DNA of 9,858 bases from Candidatus Hydrogenedentota bacterium (GTDB lineage: Bacteria; Hydrogenedentota; Hydrogenedentia; Hydrogenedentales; CAITNO01), in NCBI GenBank assembly GCA_022710255.1, contig JAKLHG010000102.1, positions 1-9,858 of the forward strand, given 5' to 3'. The notes below the pieces were generated by a model. The model did not search any database. It saw nothing but the letters and a program-made list of their open reading frames with translations, and had not been told where the DNA came from. Made by a program: the position numbers and the translations under genes. Positions 1 through 6,823 of this stretch are shown piece by piece (within the stretch, counting starts at the first letter, position 1; each line of letters begins with the position of its first letter).

Positions 1-1
1 C

Positions 2-661
2 CTCGGTGCGGGAATCCTGTTCGCCTCGCCCGACCATGGCCCGGTGCAGGTGGTTATCCTCATCCTGACACCTCATGAAGACCCGGGACTGTATTTGCAG
101 GTTTTAGCGGCGCTTACGCGCAACCTGGGGGCTCCTGGGGCGCCGGACCAGCTTGCGGAATATACCTCCGCCGATGAAATCTACCATGCTTTCGCCAGCA
201 ATGGCACGGAATTGCCGCCTTATCTGAAAGCACAGGATTTGATGGAACCAAACCCGGTTACCCTGCTTGAAACCGACCATCTTCAAGATGCCATTGAAAC
301 GTTTTGTATGCGGAAGGTGATGGATATTCCCATTATCGACGAAGAACGGGACGTACGGGGCGTTCTTTCCGTGGAGGACATCCTGCGGCACAGCCTGCCC
401 GGGCACCTGCTCTGGATGCACGATCTTTCGCCCATACTCAGGTTTGAGCCTTTCGCCGACCTGCTCAGTCGCGACCATGACAGCAAGATTGCGGATTACA
501 TGCGTGAAGAGTATGTGTCCGCCGAACCGGGCATGCCTGCGGTGCAACTGGCAAAACTCTTCATCAACGAGAATGTTCGGCAAATCGTGGTACGCAACCA
601 GCGCCAGTTAGCCGGAGTTGTGGATTTACACGCCTTTATGGCAAAACTCTTTTGGCGATGA
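2..661 (+). CDS. PTS EIIA-like / CBS-pair domain protein (5' truncated)
   Basis: The frame is open from base 2, so the true start lies before the window; 219 residues are visible. Visible residues 1-45 match the C-terminal half of a PTS EIIA type-2 (fructose/nitrogen-type) domain: the segment from GPVQVVILILTP to LYLQVLAALTRNLG has that family's core beta strand and helix. The phosphorylatable His would lie upstream and cannot be judged. Two CBS domains follow, at about residues 75-130 (starts QDLMEPNPVTL, contains MDIPIIDEE and GVLSVEDIL) and 163-217 (IADYMREEYV, RQIVVRNQRQLAGVVDL). CBS pairs usually bind adenine nucleotides. The gene ends 89 bp before an ion transporter on the same strand. 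EIIA-like domains fused or adjacent to Na+/H+ or anion transporters are a known theme, so I infer a cytosolic regulator of that transporter rather than a sugar-uptake component. An in-frame GTG at 44 lies inside the EIIA fold and is not a plausible start. Confidence 0.85.
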   Translation, partial: LGAGILFASPDHGPVQVVILILTPHEDPGLYLQVLAALTRNLGAPGAPDQLAEYTSADEIYHAFASNGTELPPYLKAQDLMEPNPVTLLETDHLQDAIETFCMRKVMDIPIIDEERDVRGVLSVEDILRHSLPGHLLWMHDLSPILRFEPFADLLSRDHDSKIADYMREEYVSAEPGMPAVQLAKLFINENVRQIVVRNQRQLAGVVDLHAFMAKLFWR

Positions 662-750
662 GTGCCGAGGTCGGAGCAGTTCATTCCCACCGGAATTTGC
701 GGTAGTGACAATCCTGTCCCTCCTCCGCATCATTATAGGAATCAACACAC

Positions 751-2172
751 ATGCACGCTGAAGAACAAGAACAGACAATGAGCGCCGGAACCCTTTCCAT
801 CCGCCTGGCGGTGTTGCTAATCTTAAGTACCCTGGCCGGAGTGGCGGGAGGGGCTATTGGTCTGGAATTTCATCAACAGGTGGCGACCGCCGTTTTCCTG
901 TCTATTATCCTGGGCACCCTTTTTTTCTGGTCTTTCCGCCTTGCCATCGCCTTTCTGGGTGTGGCGGTCCTTATTTTCTCAAAGTCGCTGAATATACCTC
1001 ATTTCGTTGAATCGGCGGCGCTGCCGGTGATTCTTTTCCTTGTGGGCATGATGATTGTCGTAGGGGCATTGCGCGACCTGGGCTTCTTTACCTGGGTGGT
1101 GCAGATGATTGTATCCATGCCCAACATGACTGCCCACAAGTTTGTCATAACCTTATGCCTGGCATCATCCTTGCTGGCGTGTGCGGTAGACGAAGTGACC
1201 TCGATAATTTTTATTTCCACACTGGTGTTCCAGGTCTGTGAACGCCTGAAACTGAACCCCGCGCCCTACCTGATTTCCTGCGTGCTCTGTACCAATGTCG
1301 GCAGCGCCGGCACCATGCTTGGCAACCCGGTGGGTATTTACATCGGCACCCAGGCAGGCTTTTCCTTTCATGATTTCCTATTCTGGGCCTTTCCCATCAT
1401 GCTGTTGTCCCTGGCGGCGACAGTAACGGTCACCATGCTTTGGTACCGCAAGGAATTGCGTGAGTTTGACGAACGCCTGGCCGACCGCTTAAGCCATAAT
1501 CTCAGCCTCGCGCCGCGTGTGGACATTCCCTATAAAAAGGGCCTGATTATTCTGCTGCTCACCATTCTTTTCATCGCCTCGCACCACAGCCTTGAAGGGG
1601 CGCTTGGTCTTGACAAAAACAGTATTCTGTTGATTGCCCCGCTGATATGCGCCGGGGTCATCATGATCATGCGCCACGATCGCGCCCGCCACTACGTGGA
1701 GCATGAAGTGGACTGGTGGACGTTGCTCTTCTTCATGCTGCTTTTCGCCGTTGCCGGAACCTTGGAATATACGGGGGTCACCGTGTTCATGGCACAACAT
1801 TTCCAGCATAGTTTCGGCGACAACCTGGCTGTTCTGGTGCCAGTTATCCTGCTGATGACCGCAGTGGGCTCCGCTTTCGTGGATAATGTGGTGTTCGTAG
1901 CGGCCTTCGCTCCCATCATCAAGGAATTGGCAAATACCCTGCCCGCGATGCCTCTGTGGTGGGCGTTGCTGTTCGGGGCTTGTTTCGGCGGAAACATTAC
2001 CATGATCGGGAGCACGGCCAATATCGTTGCGCTGGGTATGCTCGAAAAACATTCGAAGATACAGGTCTCTTTTTTCAGCTGGCTTAAAATCGGTCTGCTG
2101 TCCGCCCTTGTCAGCTGCCTCATTGCCTGGCTGGCCCTCGTGATTCTTGGTCCATACATGGGAACGATGTGA
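751..2172 (+). CDS. NhaD/ArsB-type ion transporter (IT superfamily, probable Na+/H+ antiporter)
   Basis: This is a 473-residue polytopic membrane protein with about 11-13 hydrophobic segments. It shows the two inverted repeats of the ion transporter (SLC13/ArsB/NhaD/CitMHS) superfamily. Repeat 1 has an acidic pair in a broken helix (CAVDEVTSI, D147-E148), then a Gly-rich hairpin (TNVGSAGTMLGNPVG, residues about 181-195). Repeat 2 has the matching FVDNVVFV (D378-N379), then FGGNITMIGSTANIVALG (G413 onward). Acidic residues in the first repeat and the GNP motif favour an NhaD-like cation antiporter over a dicarboxylate carrier, but the family is broad and substrate is not proven. The ATG at 751 is preceded by a weak AGGA at 737-740; an in-frame ATG at 778 is an alternative with no better ribosome site. 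It follows the EIIA/CBS gene by 89 bp and is probably co-transcribed with it. Confidence 0.82.
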   Translation: MHAEEQEQTMSAGTLSIRLAVLLILSTLAGVAGGAIGLEFHQQVATAVFLSIILGTLFFWSFRLAIAFLGVAVLIFSKSLNIPHFVESAALPVILFLVGMMIVVGALRDLGFFTWVVQMIVSMPNMTAHKFVITLCLASSLLACAVDEVTSIIFISTLVFQVCERLKLNPAPYLISCVLCTNVGSAGTMLGNPVGIYIGTQAGFSFHDFLFWAFPIMLLSLAATVTVTMLWYRKELREFDERLADRLSHNLSLAPRVDIPYKKGLIILLLTILFIASHHSLEGALGLDKNSILLIAPLICAGVIMIMRHDRARHYVEHEVDWWTLLFFMLLFAVAGTLEYTGVTVFMAQHFQHSFGDNLAVLVPVILLMTAVGSAFVDNVVFVAAFAPIIKELANTLPAMPLWWALLFGACFGGNITMIGSTANIVALGMLEKHSKIQVSFFSWLKIGLLSALVSCLIAWLALVILGPYMGTM

Positions 2173-2393
2173 ATGGAATCCGGCCGGTCAGGGCGTTGAG
2201 GTGTATCATCGCTCCGGGAAGGTGCAGTCTTCCTGAGTACCGCCCGGGATATGAAACGTGCATGACTCTTCCCCATTTCCTTTCAATCAGTACCCTGACA
2301 GTTGAGCAAAGGGTAATCATGCGGGTGCGATCGGGCATGATACGCCCGACGGGACAGGCTTCACAGGTATTTGCGCGAACAAAACAGGCAAGA

Positions 2394-2418
2394 GCCGGAA
2401 GTTTTCTCCGGCCTTTTT
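2394..2418 (+). terminator. Intrinsic terminator upstream of the ThuA gene
   Basis: GCCGGA (2394-2399) pairs perfectly with TCCGGC (2407-2412) around a 7-nt loop, followed by a C and five T (2414-2418). It lies about 220 bp past the transporter stop and just before the -10-like element of the next gene, so it probably separates the two transcription units. The stem is short (6 bp) but GC-rich. Confidence 0.6.
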
Positions 2419-2430
2419 GCTGTATAATAG
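2414..2430 (+). promoter_or_regulatory. Putative promoter -10 region for the ThuA gene
   Basis: TATAAT (2423-2428) is a consensus sigma-70 -10 hexamer, 36 bp before the ThuA start codon. No good -35 hexamer stands 16-18 bp upstream; that stretch is the terminator loop and stem. The 17-mer TTTTTGCTGTATAATAG matches the stretch at 7891-7907, before vapB, at 15 of 17 positions, which supports it as a real signal. Confidence 0.45.
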
Positions 2431-2464
2431 GGGTATCTTTGTAAGCCTATGAAAGGGATTCTCC

Positions 2465-3202
2465 ATGCATGTCAAATCCGTTGTCGCACTATTTATTCTG
2501 GGCGCGACCGCTCTTTCCTTAATTGGAAACGGTTTCGCGGAGGAAACAATGAAAGTCGCCGTGGTCACCGGCGGTCATTCCTACGAGAAGAAACCCTTTG
2601 AAGAGATGTTTAAGAACTTCGAGGGGTTGGAATGCGTGTTCTTGGAACTGGAAGACCAGGGCGGGGTTTTTGACGACATCTCGCAATGGCCATACAAGGC
2701 CGTGGTCCTCTATAACATGACGCTCGAGATTTCCGAAAAACAACAAGAGAACTTCATCAAACTCCTGGAGCAGGGTATAGGTTTTGTGGTGTTGCATCAC
2801 GCCATCGCGGCATTTCCGGACTGGCCCGAGTATCGTAAAATCGCCGGCACGAAGTACTGGCTGGAAGATACGGTGGAGAATGGGGTTATGCACCCGAAAA
2901 GCCAGTGGGAGGAAGGCGTGGATATGCGGTTGCATGTGGAAGACCCGGCTCATCCCATCATGGAGGGCGTCAGCGATTTTACCGTGCACGATGAAACCTA
3001 CAAGGGCTATGATCTCGAGCCGGATAATCACCTGATTCTGTCCTGCGGCGAGCCGGGCTGCCAGAAGGAAGTGGCCTGGACGAGAACGTACCGAAACGCG
3101 AAGATTTGCCTGATACAGCCGGGGCACGGTTCGGGTGCCTATAGTAAAGAAAACTTTCAGCGGATGCTGCGACAGGCGATTCAATGGGTCGCCTTGAAAT
3201 AG
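2465..3202 (+). CDS. Secreted ThuA-domain protein
   Basis: This is a 245-residue protein with an N-terminal signal peptide: K4, a hydrophobic core at about residues 5-20, and probable cleavage after GFA at residue 25. The mature part is a ThuA-like domain (glutamine amidotransferase-like flavodoxin fold). It has an opening strand with VAVVTGGHSY (GGH at 36-38), VVLHHA (H111-H112), HPIMEGVSDF then VHDETY (H175-Y179), and a C-terminal IQPGHGSGAY (H221) followed by RMLRQAIQWVA. ThuA is named after rhizobial trehalose utilisation, but secreted ThuA proteins are a large, mostly uncharacterised class, common as many copies in Planctomycetes-like genomes and often linked to glycan metabolism. The substrate here is unknown. 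The ATG at 2465 has AAAGGGA (2452-2458) at good spacing. An internal Met29 would remove the signal peptide and is unlikely to be the start. Confidence 0.88.
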   Translation: MHVKSVVALFILGATALSLIGNGFAEETMKVAVVTGGHSYEKKPFEEMFKNFEGLECVFLELEDQGGVFDDISQWPYKAVVLYNMTLEISEKQQENFIKLLEQGIGFVVLHHAIAAFPDWPEYRKIAGTKYWLEDTVENGVMHPKSQWEEGVDMRLHVEDPAHPIMEGVSDFTVHDETYKGYDLEPDNHLILSCGEPGCQKEVAWTRTYRNAKICLIQPGHGSGAYSKENFQRMLRQAIQWVALK

Positions 3203-3238
3203 TGCCGCAGGAAAAATAAGGTTGTATATTTTTTTTGG

Positions 3239-3280
3239 TTAACCACGGAATGTACAGAACGCACGGAAAAACAGAGGACT
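3239..3280 (+). repeat. Copy A of a dispersed 9-nt-period repeat
   Basis: The stretch begins TTAACCACGG and continues as units of about 9 nt of the type nnCACGGAA (CCACGGAAT, GTACAGAAC, GCACGGAAA). It matches 6976-7016 at 26 of the first 33 positions, including an identical first nine bases, and both copies follow a run of T. It occupies the gap between the ThuA gene and the sulfatase gene. Confidence 0.55.
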
Positions 3281-3307
3281 TGTCGGGGCGCTCGGAGCAT
3301 AATTACT

Positions 3308-3319
3308 GATACGGGTATC
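3308..3319. promoter_or_regulatory. 12-bp palindrome upstream of the sulfatase gene
   Basis: GATAC-GG-GTATC is a perfect inverted repeat ending 26 bp before the ATG at 3346, just upstream of the ribosome-binding site. Its position fits an operator or a small 5'-leader hairpin. It is short enough to be chance, and no regulator gene lies nearby. Confidence 0.3.
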
Positions 3320-3333
3320 GGTTGTGTGCTTGC

Positions 3334-3340
3334 AGGAGGT
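3334..3340 (+). promoter_or_regulatory. Strong ribosome-binding site deciding the sulfatase start
   Basis: AGGAGGT ends 5 nt before the ATG at 3346. It lies inside the longer open frame that begins with TTG at 3322, and so argues for the ATG. Confidence 0.8.
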
Positions 3341-3345
3341 TATAC

Positions 3346-5172
3346 ATGCTCTTCAGAGTTGTAATGCGCTTTGGGGCCGTGATGTGTCTGTTACTTTTTG
3401 TTGTAGCCTTGTCAGGCGTCATGAGGGTGGTGACGGCGCAGGAAGAGCGGGAAACGCGGATCATTTCCACCGGGGGAGAAGAAACCCCGTTATTTCATCC
3501 TGCGGACATGAATGCGGACTGGCGGTTGGTAATGAATGAAACCATTGCCTATCTGGCCGGATGGCAACAGGGCGGCAATCCCATAGATTATGCCATACGC
3601 GCAGCGTATTTGTGGCAGAATGGTGAATATTATATCTTCGAGGATGATGGTGGGGGGGCTCCGCTTTGCTGGGCGCTTCCAAAACCTGTCGAAGGGGAGG
3701 GCGAAAATAGAAATGTTGTATTCGTATTGATCGATGCCTGCCGCGAAGACAGGGTGGATGCGTTTCGTAACGGCGTTCCCGTGATGCCGTATCTATCGAG
3801 TTTGCCTGCCGTGCGCTTTCGCAATGCCTATGCGCCTGCCCCCTGGACGGCAGCCTCCATGATCAGTATATTTTCTTCCACCCATGTGGACACGCACCAG
3901 GAGCATATAGGCGCGTGCCCCTTTCCGGAAACGATGGAGACCATGGGCGAATATTTCAAGTCGGCGGGGTTTTCCACCTTTGGGGTCCAGACGAACGGTA
4001 ATCTTACCGAGGACCTGGGGCATGCACGGGGATATGACCAGTATGTGTATAATTCCAACGCGCCCGCGGATGTGGTAACCAGCACCGCTTTGTCACTTGT
4101 CGAAGAGGCTGCCTCTCCTTTTTTCCTCTACGTTCATTACATGGAGCCCCATGTTCCCTATACGCCGCCGCCGGTGTATCAGACGCTGATGGGGTATCCT
4201 CATCCGGACCTGAGCCCGGAGGAACAGGCCATCGCCGAGGACTATATACCCTATCATCTCGACTATCTTCGGTATTATCTGGGATTACAGCCAGAGCTGA
4301 CGTATGAACCATTATCCCCCCTGGGCTGTGACGCGGTCCGTTCGTTATATGACGGGGAAGTGCGTTTTGCCGATGATCAGTTGAATCTTCTGATAACGGG
4401 AATATTAGAGGAGTATCCTGACACCATCATCGTTATTGCCGCCGACCATGGCGAACATTTCTGGGAACACAACTTTCTGGGGCATTCCCTTTCCCTGTAT
4501 CAGCCGCTGGTTCATGCTCCCCTCTTCATCAAAGTACCCGGATATCCGCAAGCGTCTACGGACACCTTTGTAAGTGTCCTGGATTTGATGCCCACTCTGG
4601 CCGCCCTGTTGAATACGCCTGTGCGTTCCTGGTGGGAAGGACGTGACTTGTTCGGGGCGCGGGATCCCGAAGGTCCGGTATATGCCTGCGGTAAGACCCG
4701 GCCTCCCTGGCTGCGCGATTTGGAAATGGTATGCGCTGGCGGCATGAAACTGATGCGAGAATCCAATACAGGCCGGACTGAGTTGTATGATATATCATCG
4801 GACCCGGAAGAACTGACGAATCTGGCTGATGCGCAGCCTGATGTCGTGGCAGCGATGACATCGCTCCTGCTGGTGCATCTGCTGGAAAATGCGCGGGCCA
4901 ATGGCCCAGACGTTGTCGTCAGCGTGTCACCGGAAGGCCCGTTAGTGGCGGGCGCTACGGTCCAGTTGACGGGACCCGAAGGCATGGGGCATAAGTGGTT
5001 CAAGGACGGGGCGCCCCTAAAAAATATTGTGTCCCGCATCGGCGGCTCCAATACCCGGATACTCACCATTCAGGGCCTGGTACCGGGGGATTCGGGGCAA
5101 TATGAGTGCATTGCCAATGATGAATCCTTGCATCTTGCCGTTACTTATCCGTACACGCTCAATGTGCTTTAG
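3346..5172 (+). CDS. Secreted sulfatase-like hydrolase with EF-hand/dockerin-like and Ig-like domains
   Basis: This is a 608-residue exported protein. Residues 1-31 are a signal peptide (hydrophobic core about 9-29, cleavage near VTA). Residues 54-65 form a 12-residue calcium-loop pattern with acidic or polar residues at D54, N56, D58 and E65, like a dockerin or EF-hand; a Trp/Tyr-rich segment follows (AIRAAYLWQNGEYY, to about 110). The alkaline-phosphatase-superfamily catalytic domain spans about 120-500: metal-site D130 (VLIDACRED), PWTAASM with T168, ADHGEH (D367, H368) and LGH (H380). Where classical sulfatases have C/S-x-P-S-R, this has T-A-A-S-M, so formylglycine-type sulfatase activity is doubtful; phosphodiester or phosphotransfer chemistry is possible. 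Residues 523-608 look like an I-set/Ig-like domain (WFKDGAPL, then DSGQYEC), without an obvious first Cys. The ATG is set by AGGAGGT at 3334. It is paralogous to the convergent gene at 5185-6618. Confidence 0.85.
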   Translation: MLFRVVMRFGAVMCLLLFVVALSGVMRVVTAQEERETRIISTGGEETPLFHPADMNADWRLVMNETIAYLAGWQQGGNPIDYAIRAAYLWQNGEYYIFEDDGGGAPLCWALPKPVEGEGENRNVVFVLIDACREDRVDAFRNGVPVMPYLSSLPAVRFRNAYAPAPWTAASMISIFSSTHVDTHQEHIGACPFPETMETMGEYFKSAGFSTFGVQTNGNLTEDLGHARGYDQYVYNSNAPADVVTSTALSLVEEAASPFFLYVHYMEPHVPYTPPPVYQTLMGYPHPDLSPEEQAIAEDYIPYHLDYLRYYLGLQPELTYEPLSPLGCDAVRSLYDGEVRFADDQLNLLITGILEEYPDTIIVIAADHGEHFWEHNFLGHSLSLYQPLVHAPLFIKVPGYPQASTDTFVSVLDLMPTLAALLNTPVRSWWEGRDLFGARDPEGPVYACGKTRPPWLRDLEMVCAGGMKLMRESNTGRTELYDISSDPEELTNLADAQPDVVAAMTSLLLVHLLENARANGPDVVVSVSPEGPLVAGATVQLTGPEGMGHKWFKDGAPLKNIVSRIGGSNTRILTIQGLVPGDSGQYECIANDESLHLAVTYPYTLNVL

Positions 5173-5184
5173 GCGGAAGCAGTC

Positions 5185-6618
5185 CTAATTCATATAGCCC
5201 AGATTGCGCAGCTGTTCCAAGGTCGCCGTATCCATTTCCGCCTGTTTGCCCTTGGCCCGGCGTGCCTGAAGGTTCTTCAGGTGATGCTGCCGAAGGAGTT
5301 CTCTCAATCTGCCAACGGTTGTGGGGTCTTCCTTTCCCAAGTCTTCGGATTCCAGCCCGTCTTGCGGAAAAGTGAACAAGTGGGCTGTGCCGTCCTTGTG
5401 ATTCAGCACCAGTTTCTTTCCTTCCGAAATCACCATTTCCCAATCGGTATTCCACCGGGGATTGGACGATTTCGTCTTCGCGTAGACCGGCTTGTCCTCG
5501 GAACGGAAAGCATCCGCTCCCTGCCAATTGTGCTCTCGGGGAAGTCCCAGTAAACCCGCCACCGAGGGCAACACGTCCACCAGTTCGACGACATGGTCGT
5601 ATTCTCCCGGAGGTACCCCTGCGCCCAGAAAGAAAAGAGGGACGCGCAGTTCGCAATTGTAAAGGGTAAGACCGTGCCCCAAAAATTCATGGTCCCAAAA
5701 GTGTTCGCCGTGGTCGGCTGTTATGATGAACAGGGTGTCCGGCGCTTTTTCCCGGATGGTCTTGACCAGCCGGCCTACGTGATCGTCGGTATACCGTATC
5801 GAGGCGTCATAAAGAAGTTTTACCGCTTCCTTGCCCGCATCAGACAGCGGGGCAAAAGGGGAACTCGGTATTTGGCCCGTCATGAATTCACAGTGCGCCC
5901 TGTAATAGTCACGAAAGTTCTCCACAACCGCCCGTTCTTCGTTTGACAGGCTTTCCGGCGCATAGCCCATCATATCCCGATAGTGTTGCGGGGGTTCATA
6001 GGGCAGATGCGGATCCATGTAATGCGCATAAAGAAAGAAGGAGGTACGGGCACGGTTCCATTCTTCCAGGGCTAAATCTGTCACTTGGGCTGCGTCTGCA
6101 CCTGAGGAAGTCCGATATACATCGAATCCCCTGCTGAAACCCAGTTCTGGAAACAGATTGCCATTGGTCTGAATGGCAAGGGTATTGTAACCGTATGTTT
6201 TCAGGACCGTGGAAATGGTGGGTATTTCAGGAGCCAGGGCATTAAACGCATCCGGATCCTCTTTGATAAGTGCCCCACAAATCACCTGGTGCGTATCCAC
6301 ATACAGGGAAGTCAACAGGGAAGTCATGGACGGGCGCGTCCACGTGCAGTTGCTGACCGCAGACCTGAAAACAGCGGCCTCGCCTCCCAGAGAATCCAAA
6401 AATGGAGTCAACGGTACACCGTTCCGAACCTGACCGACCCGGTCCGCGCGAAAGGCGTCCATGACGATCAGGACAACATTTGTGGTTTTAACTGGCGCCC
6501 TTCGGGAGCTATTCAATTCAGTAGAAGTCTTATAAAGACCGACGCCAAGGCCTATAAATACCACTCCGACGCCAAGCAGACAACAAATAACAATTATTGG
6601 CGCGAATTTTTTTTCCAT
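5185..6618 (-). CDS. Membrane-anchored sulfatase-like hydrolase (Thr-type active site)
   Basis: This is a 477-residue alkaline-phosphatase-superfamily (sulfatase fold) protein. Residues about 6-29 form one hydrophobic segment after a basic start (MEKK), best read as a signal anchor or uncleaved signal. Metal and active-site landmarks are VLIVMDAFRAD (D54), CTWTRPSMTSL (T94), HYMDPHLPY (about 199-207), TADHGEHFW (D302, H303) and FLGH (H315). The nucleophile motif T-R-P-S-M has Thr in place of the sulfatase Cys/Ser and Met in place of the Arg, so the gene may encode a phosphodiesterase or transferase rather than a sulfatase. It ends in LRNLGYMN, similar to the usual family C-terminus. The ATG at 6618 is chosen; an in-frame TTG at 6630 is possible, and neither has a strong ribosome site. 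It shares many motifs with the neighbour at 3346-5172, but lacks that protein's EF-hand-like and Ig-like parts. Confidence 0.85.
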   Translation of the reverse strand: MEKKFAPIIVICCLLGVGVVFIGLGVGLYKTSTELNSSRRAPVKTTNVVLIVMDAFRADRVGQVRNGVPLTPFLDSLGGEAAVFRSAVSNCTWTRPSMTSLLTSLYVDTHQVICGALIKEDPDAFNALAPEIPTISTVLKTYGYNTLAIQTNGNLFPELGFSRGFDVYRTSSGADAAQVTDLALEEWNRARTSFFLYAHYMDPHLPYEPPQHYRDMMGYAPESLSNEERAVVENFRDYYRAHCEFMTGQIPSSPFAPLSDAGKEAVKLLYDASIRYTDDHVGRLVKTIREKAPDTLFIITADHGEHFWDHEFLGHGLTLYNCELRVPLFFLGAGVPPGEYDHVVELVDVLPSVAGLLGLPREHNWQGADAFRSEDKPVYAKTKSSNPRWNTDWEMVISEGKKLVLNHKDGTAHLFTFPQDGLESEDLGKEDPTTVGRLRELLRQHHLKNLQARRAKGKQAEMDTATLEQLRNLGYMN

Positions 6619-6744
6619 TCTCAAAACCAATCCATTTTTTCTTTAAATGATTCCAACAGTGTTCTAAACGCCTATGGAGGTGCTAAACGTTTCTTTTGGT
6701 TTGGCTGCAAAAAAGAAAACAAAATTACCAATACACAACCTGCC

Positions 6745-6768
6745 CCCCTCGCCTGGGTCCTTGAGGGG
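6745..6768. repeat. Inverted repeat CCCCTC/GAGGGG
   Basis: CCCCTC (6745-6750) and GAGGGG (6763-6768) form a perfect 6-bp stem with a 12-nt loop. A T-run follows only after a gap (6774-6778), so it is a poor terminator candidate. Its function is unknown. Confidence 0.35.
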
Positions 6769-6800
6769 AAGACCTTTTTCGGATACAGAGATAATACCCC

Positions 6801-6823
6801 CCTTTGTTACTTCAAAACAAAGG
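6801..6823. repeat. 8-bp perfect inverted repeat in the divergent intergenic region
   Basis: CCTTTGTT (6801-6808) pairs with AACAAAGG (6816-6823) over a 7-nt spacer. There is no T-tract on either side, so it is more likely an operator or a leader hairpin than a terminator. Confidence 0.4.

Larger units (their letters stand above)
2173..2464. other. Structured non-coding gap between transporter and ThuA genes
   Basis: I see no convincing gene in these 292 bases. The one open frame (2169-2444, +) has no family-like pattern and overlaps hairpins. Three stem-loops are visible: 2215-2235 (7-bp arm including one G-U pair), 2331-2349 (TCGGGC/GCCCGA, 7-nt loop) and the terminator at 2394-2418. A TATAAT element lies at 2423-2428. 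Confidence 0.6.

Noticed and set aside
2169..2444. 91-codon open frame on the + strand between the transporter and ThuA genes
   Set aside because: It spans three hairpins including the terminator, has no ribosome site, and its composition is not protein-like.
3203..3211. TGCCGCAGG shared just after the stop codons at 3202 and 7866
   Set aside because: A 9-base match found after the fact, with no shared structure: the second copy is part of a palindrome and the first is not.
3322..3345. TTG at 3322 as the start of the sulfatase-like gene, adding eight residues
   Set aside because: The ribosome site AGGAGGT (3334-3340) lies inside that extension and is ideally placed for the ATG at 3346, which begins a normal signal peptide.
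6606..6630. Lipoprotein signal in the membrane-anchored sulfatase (IVICCLLG)
   Set aside because: No small residue (Gly, Ala or Ser) stands directly before either Cys, so the lipobox pattern is not met.
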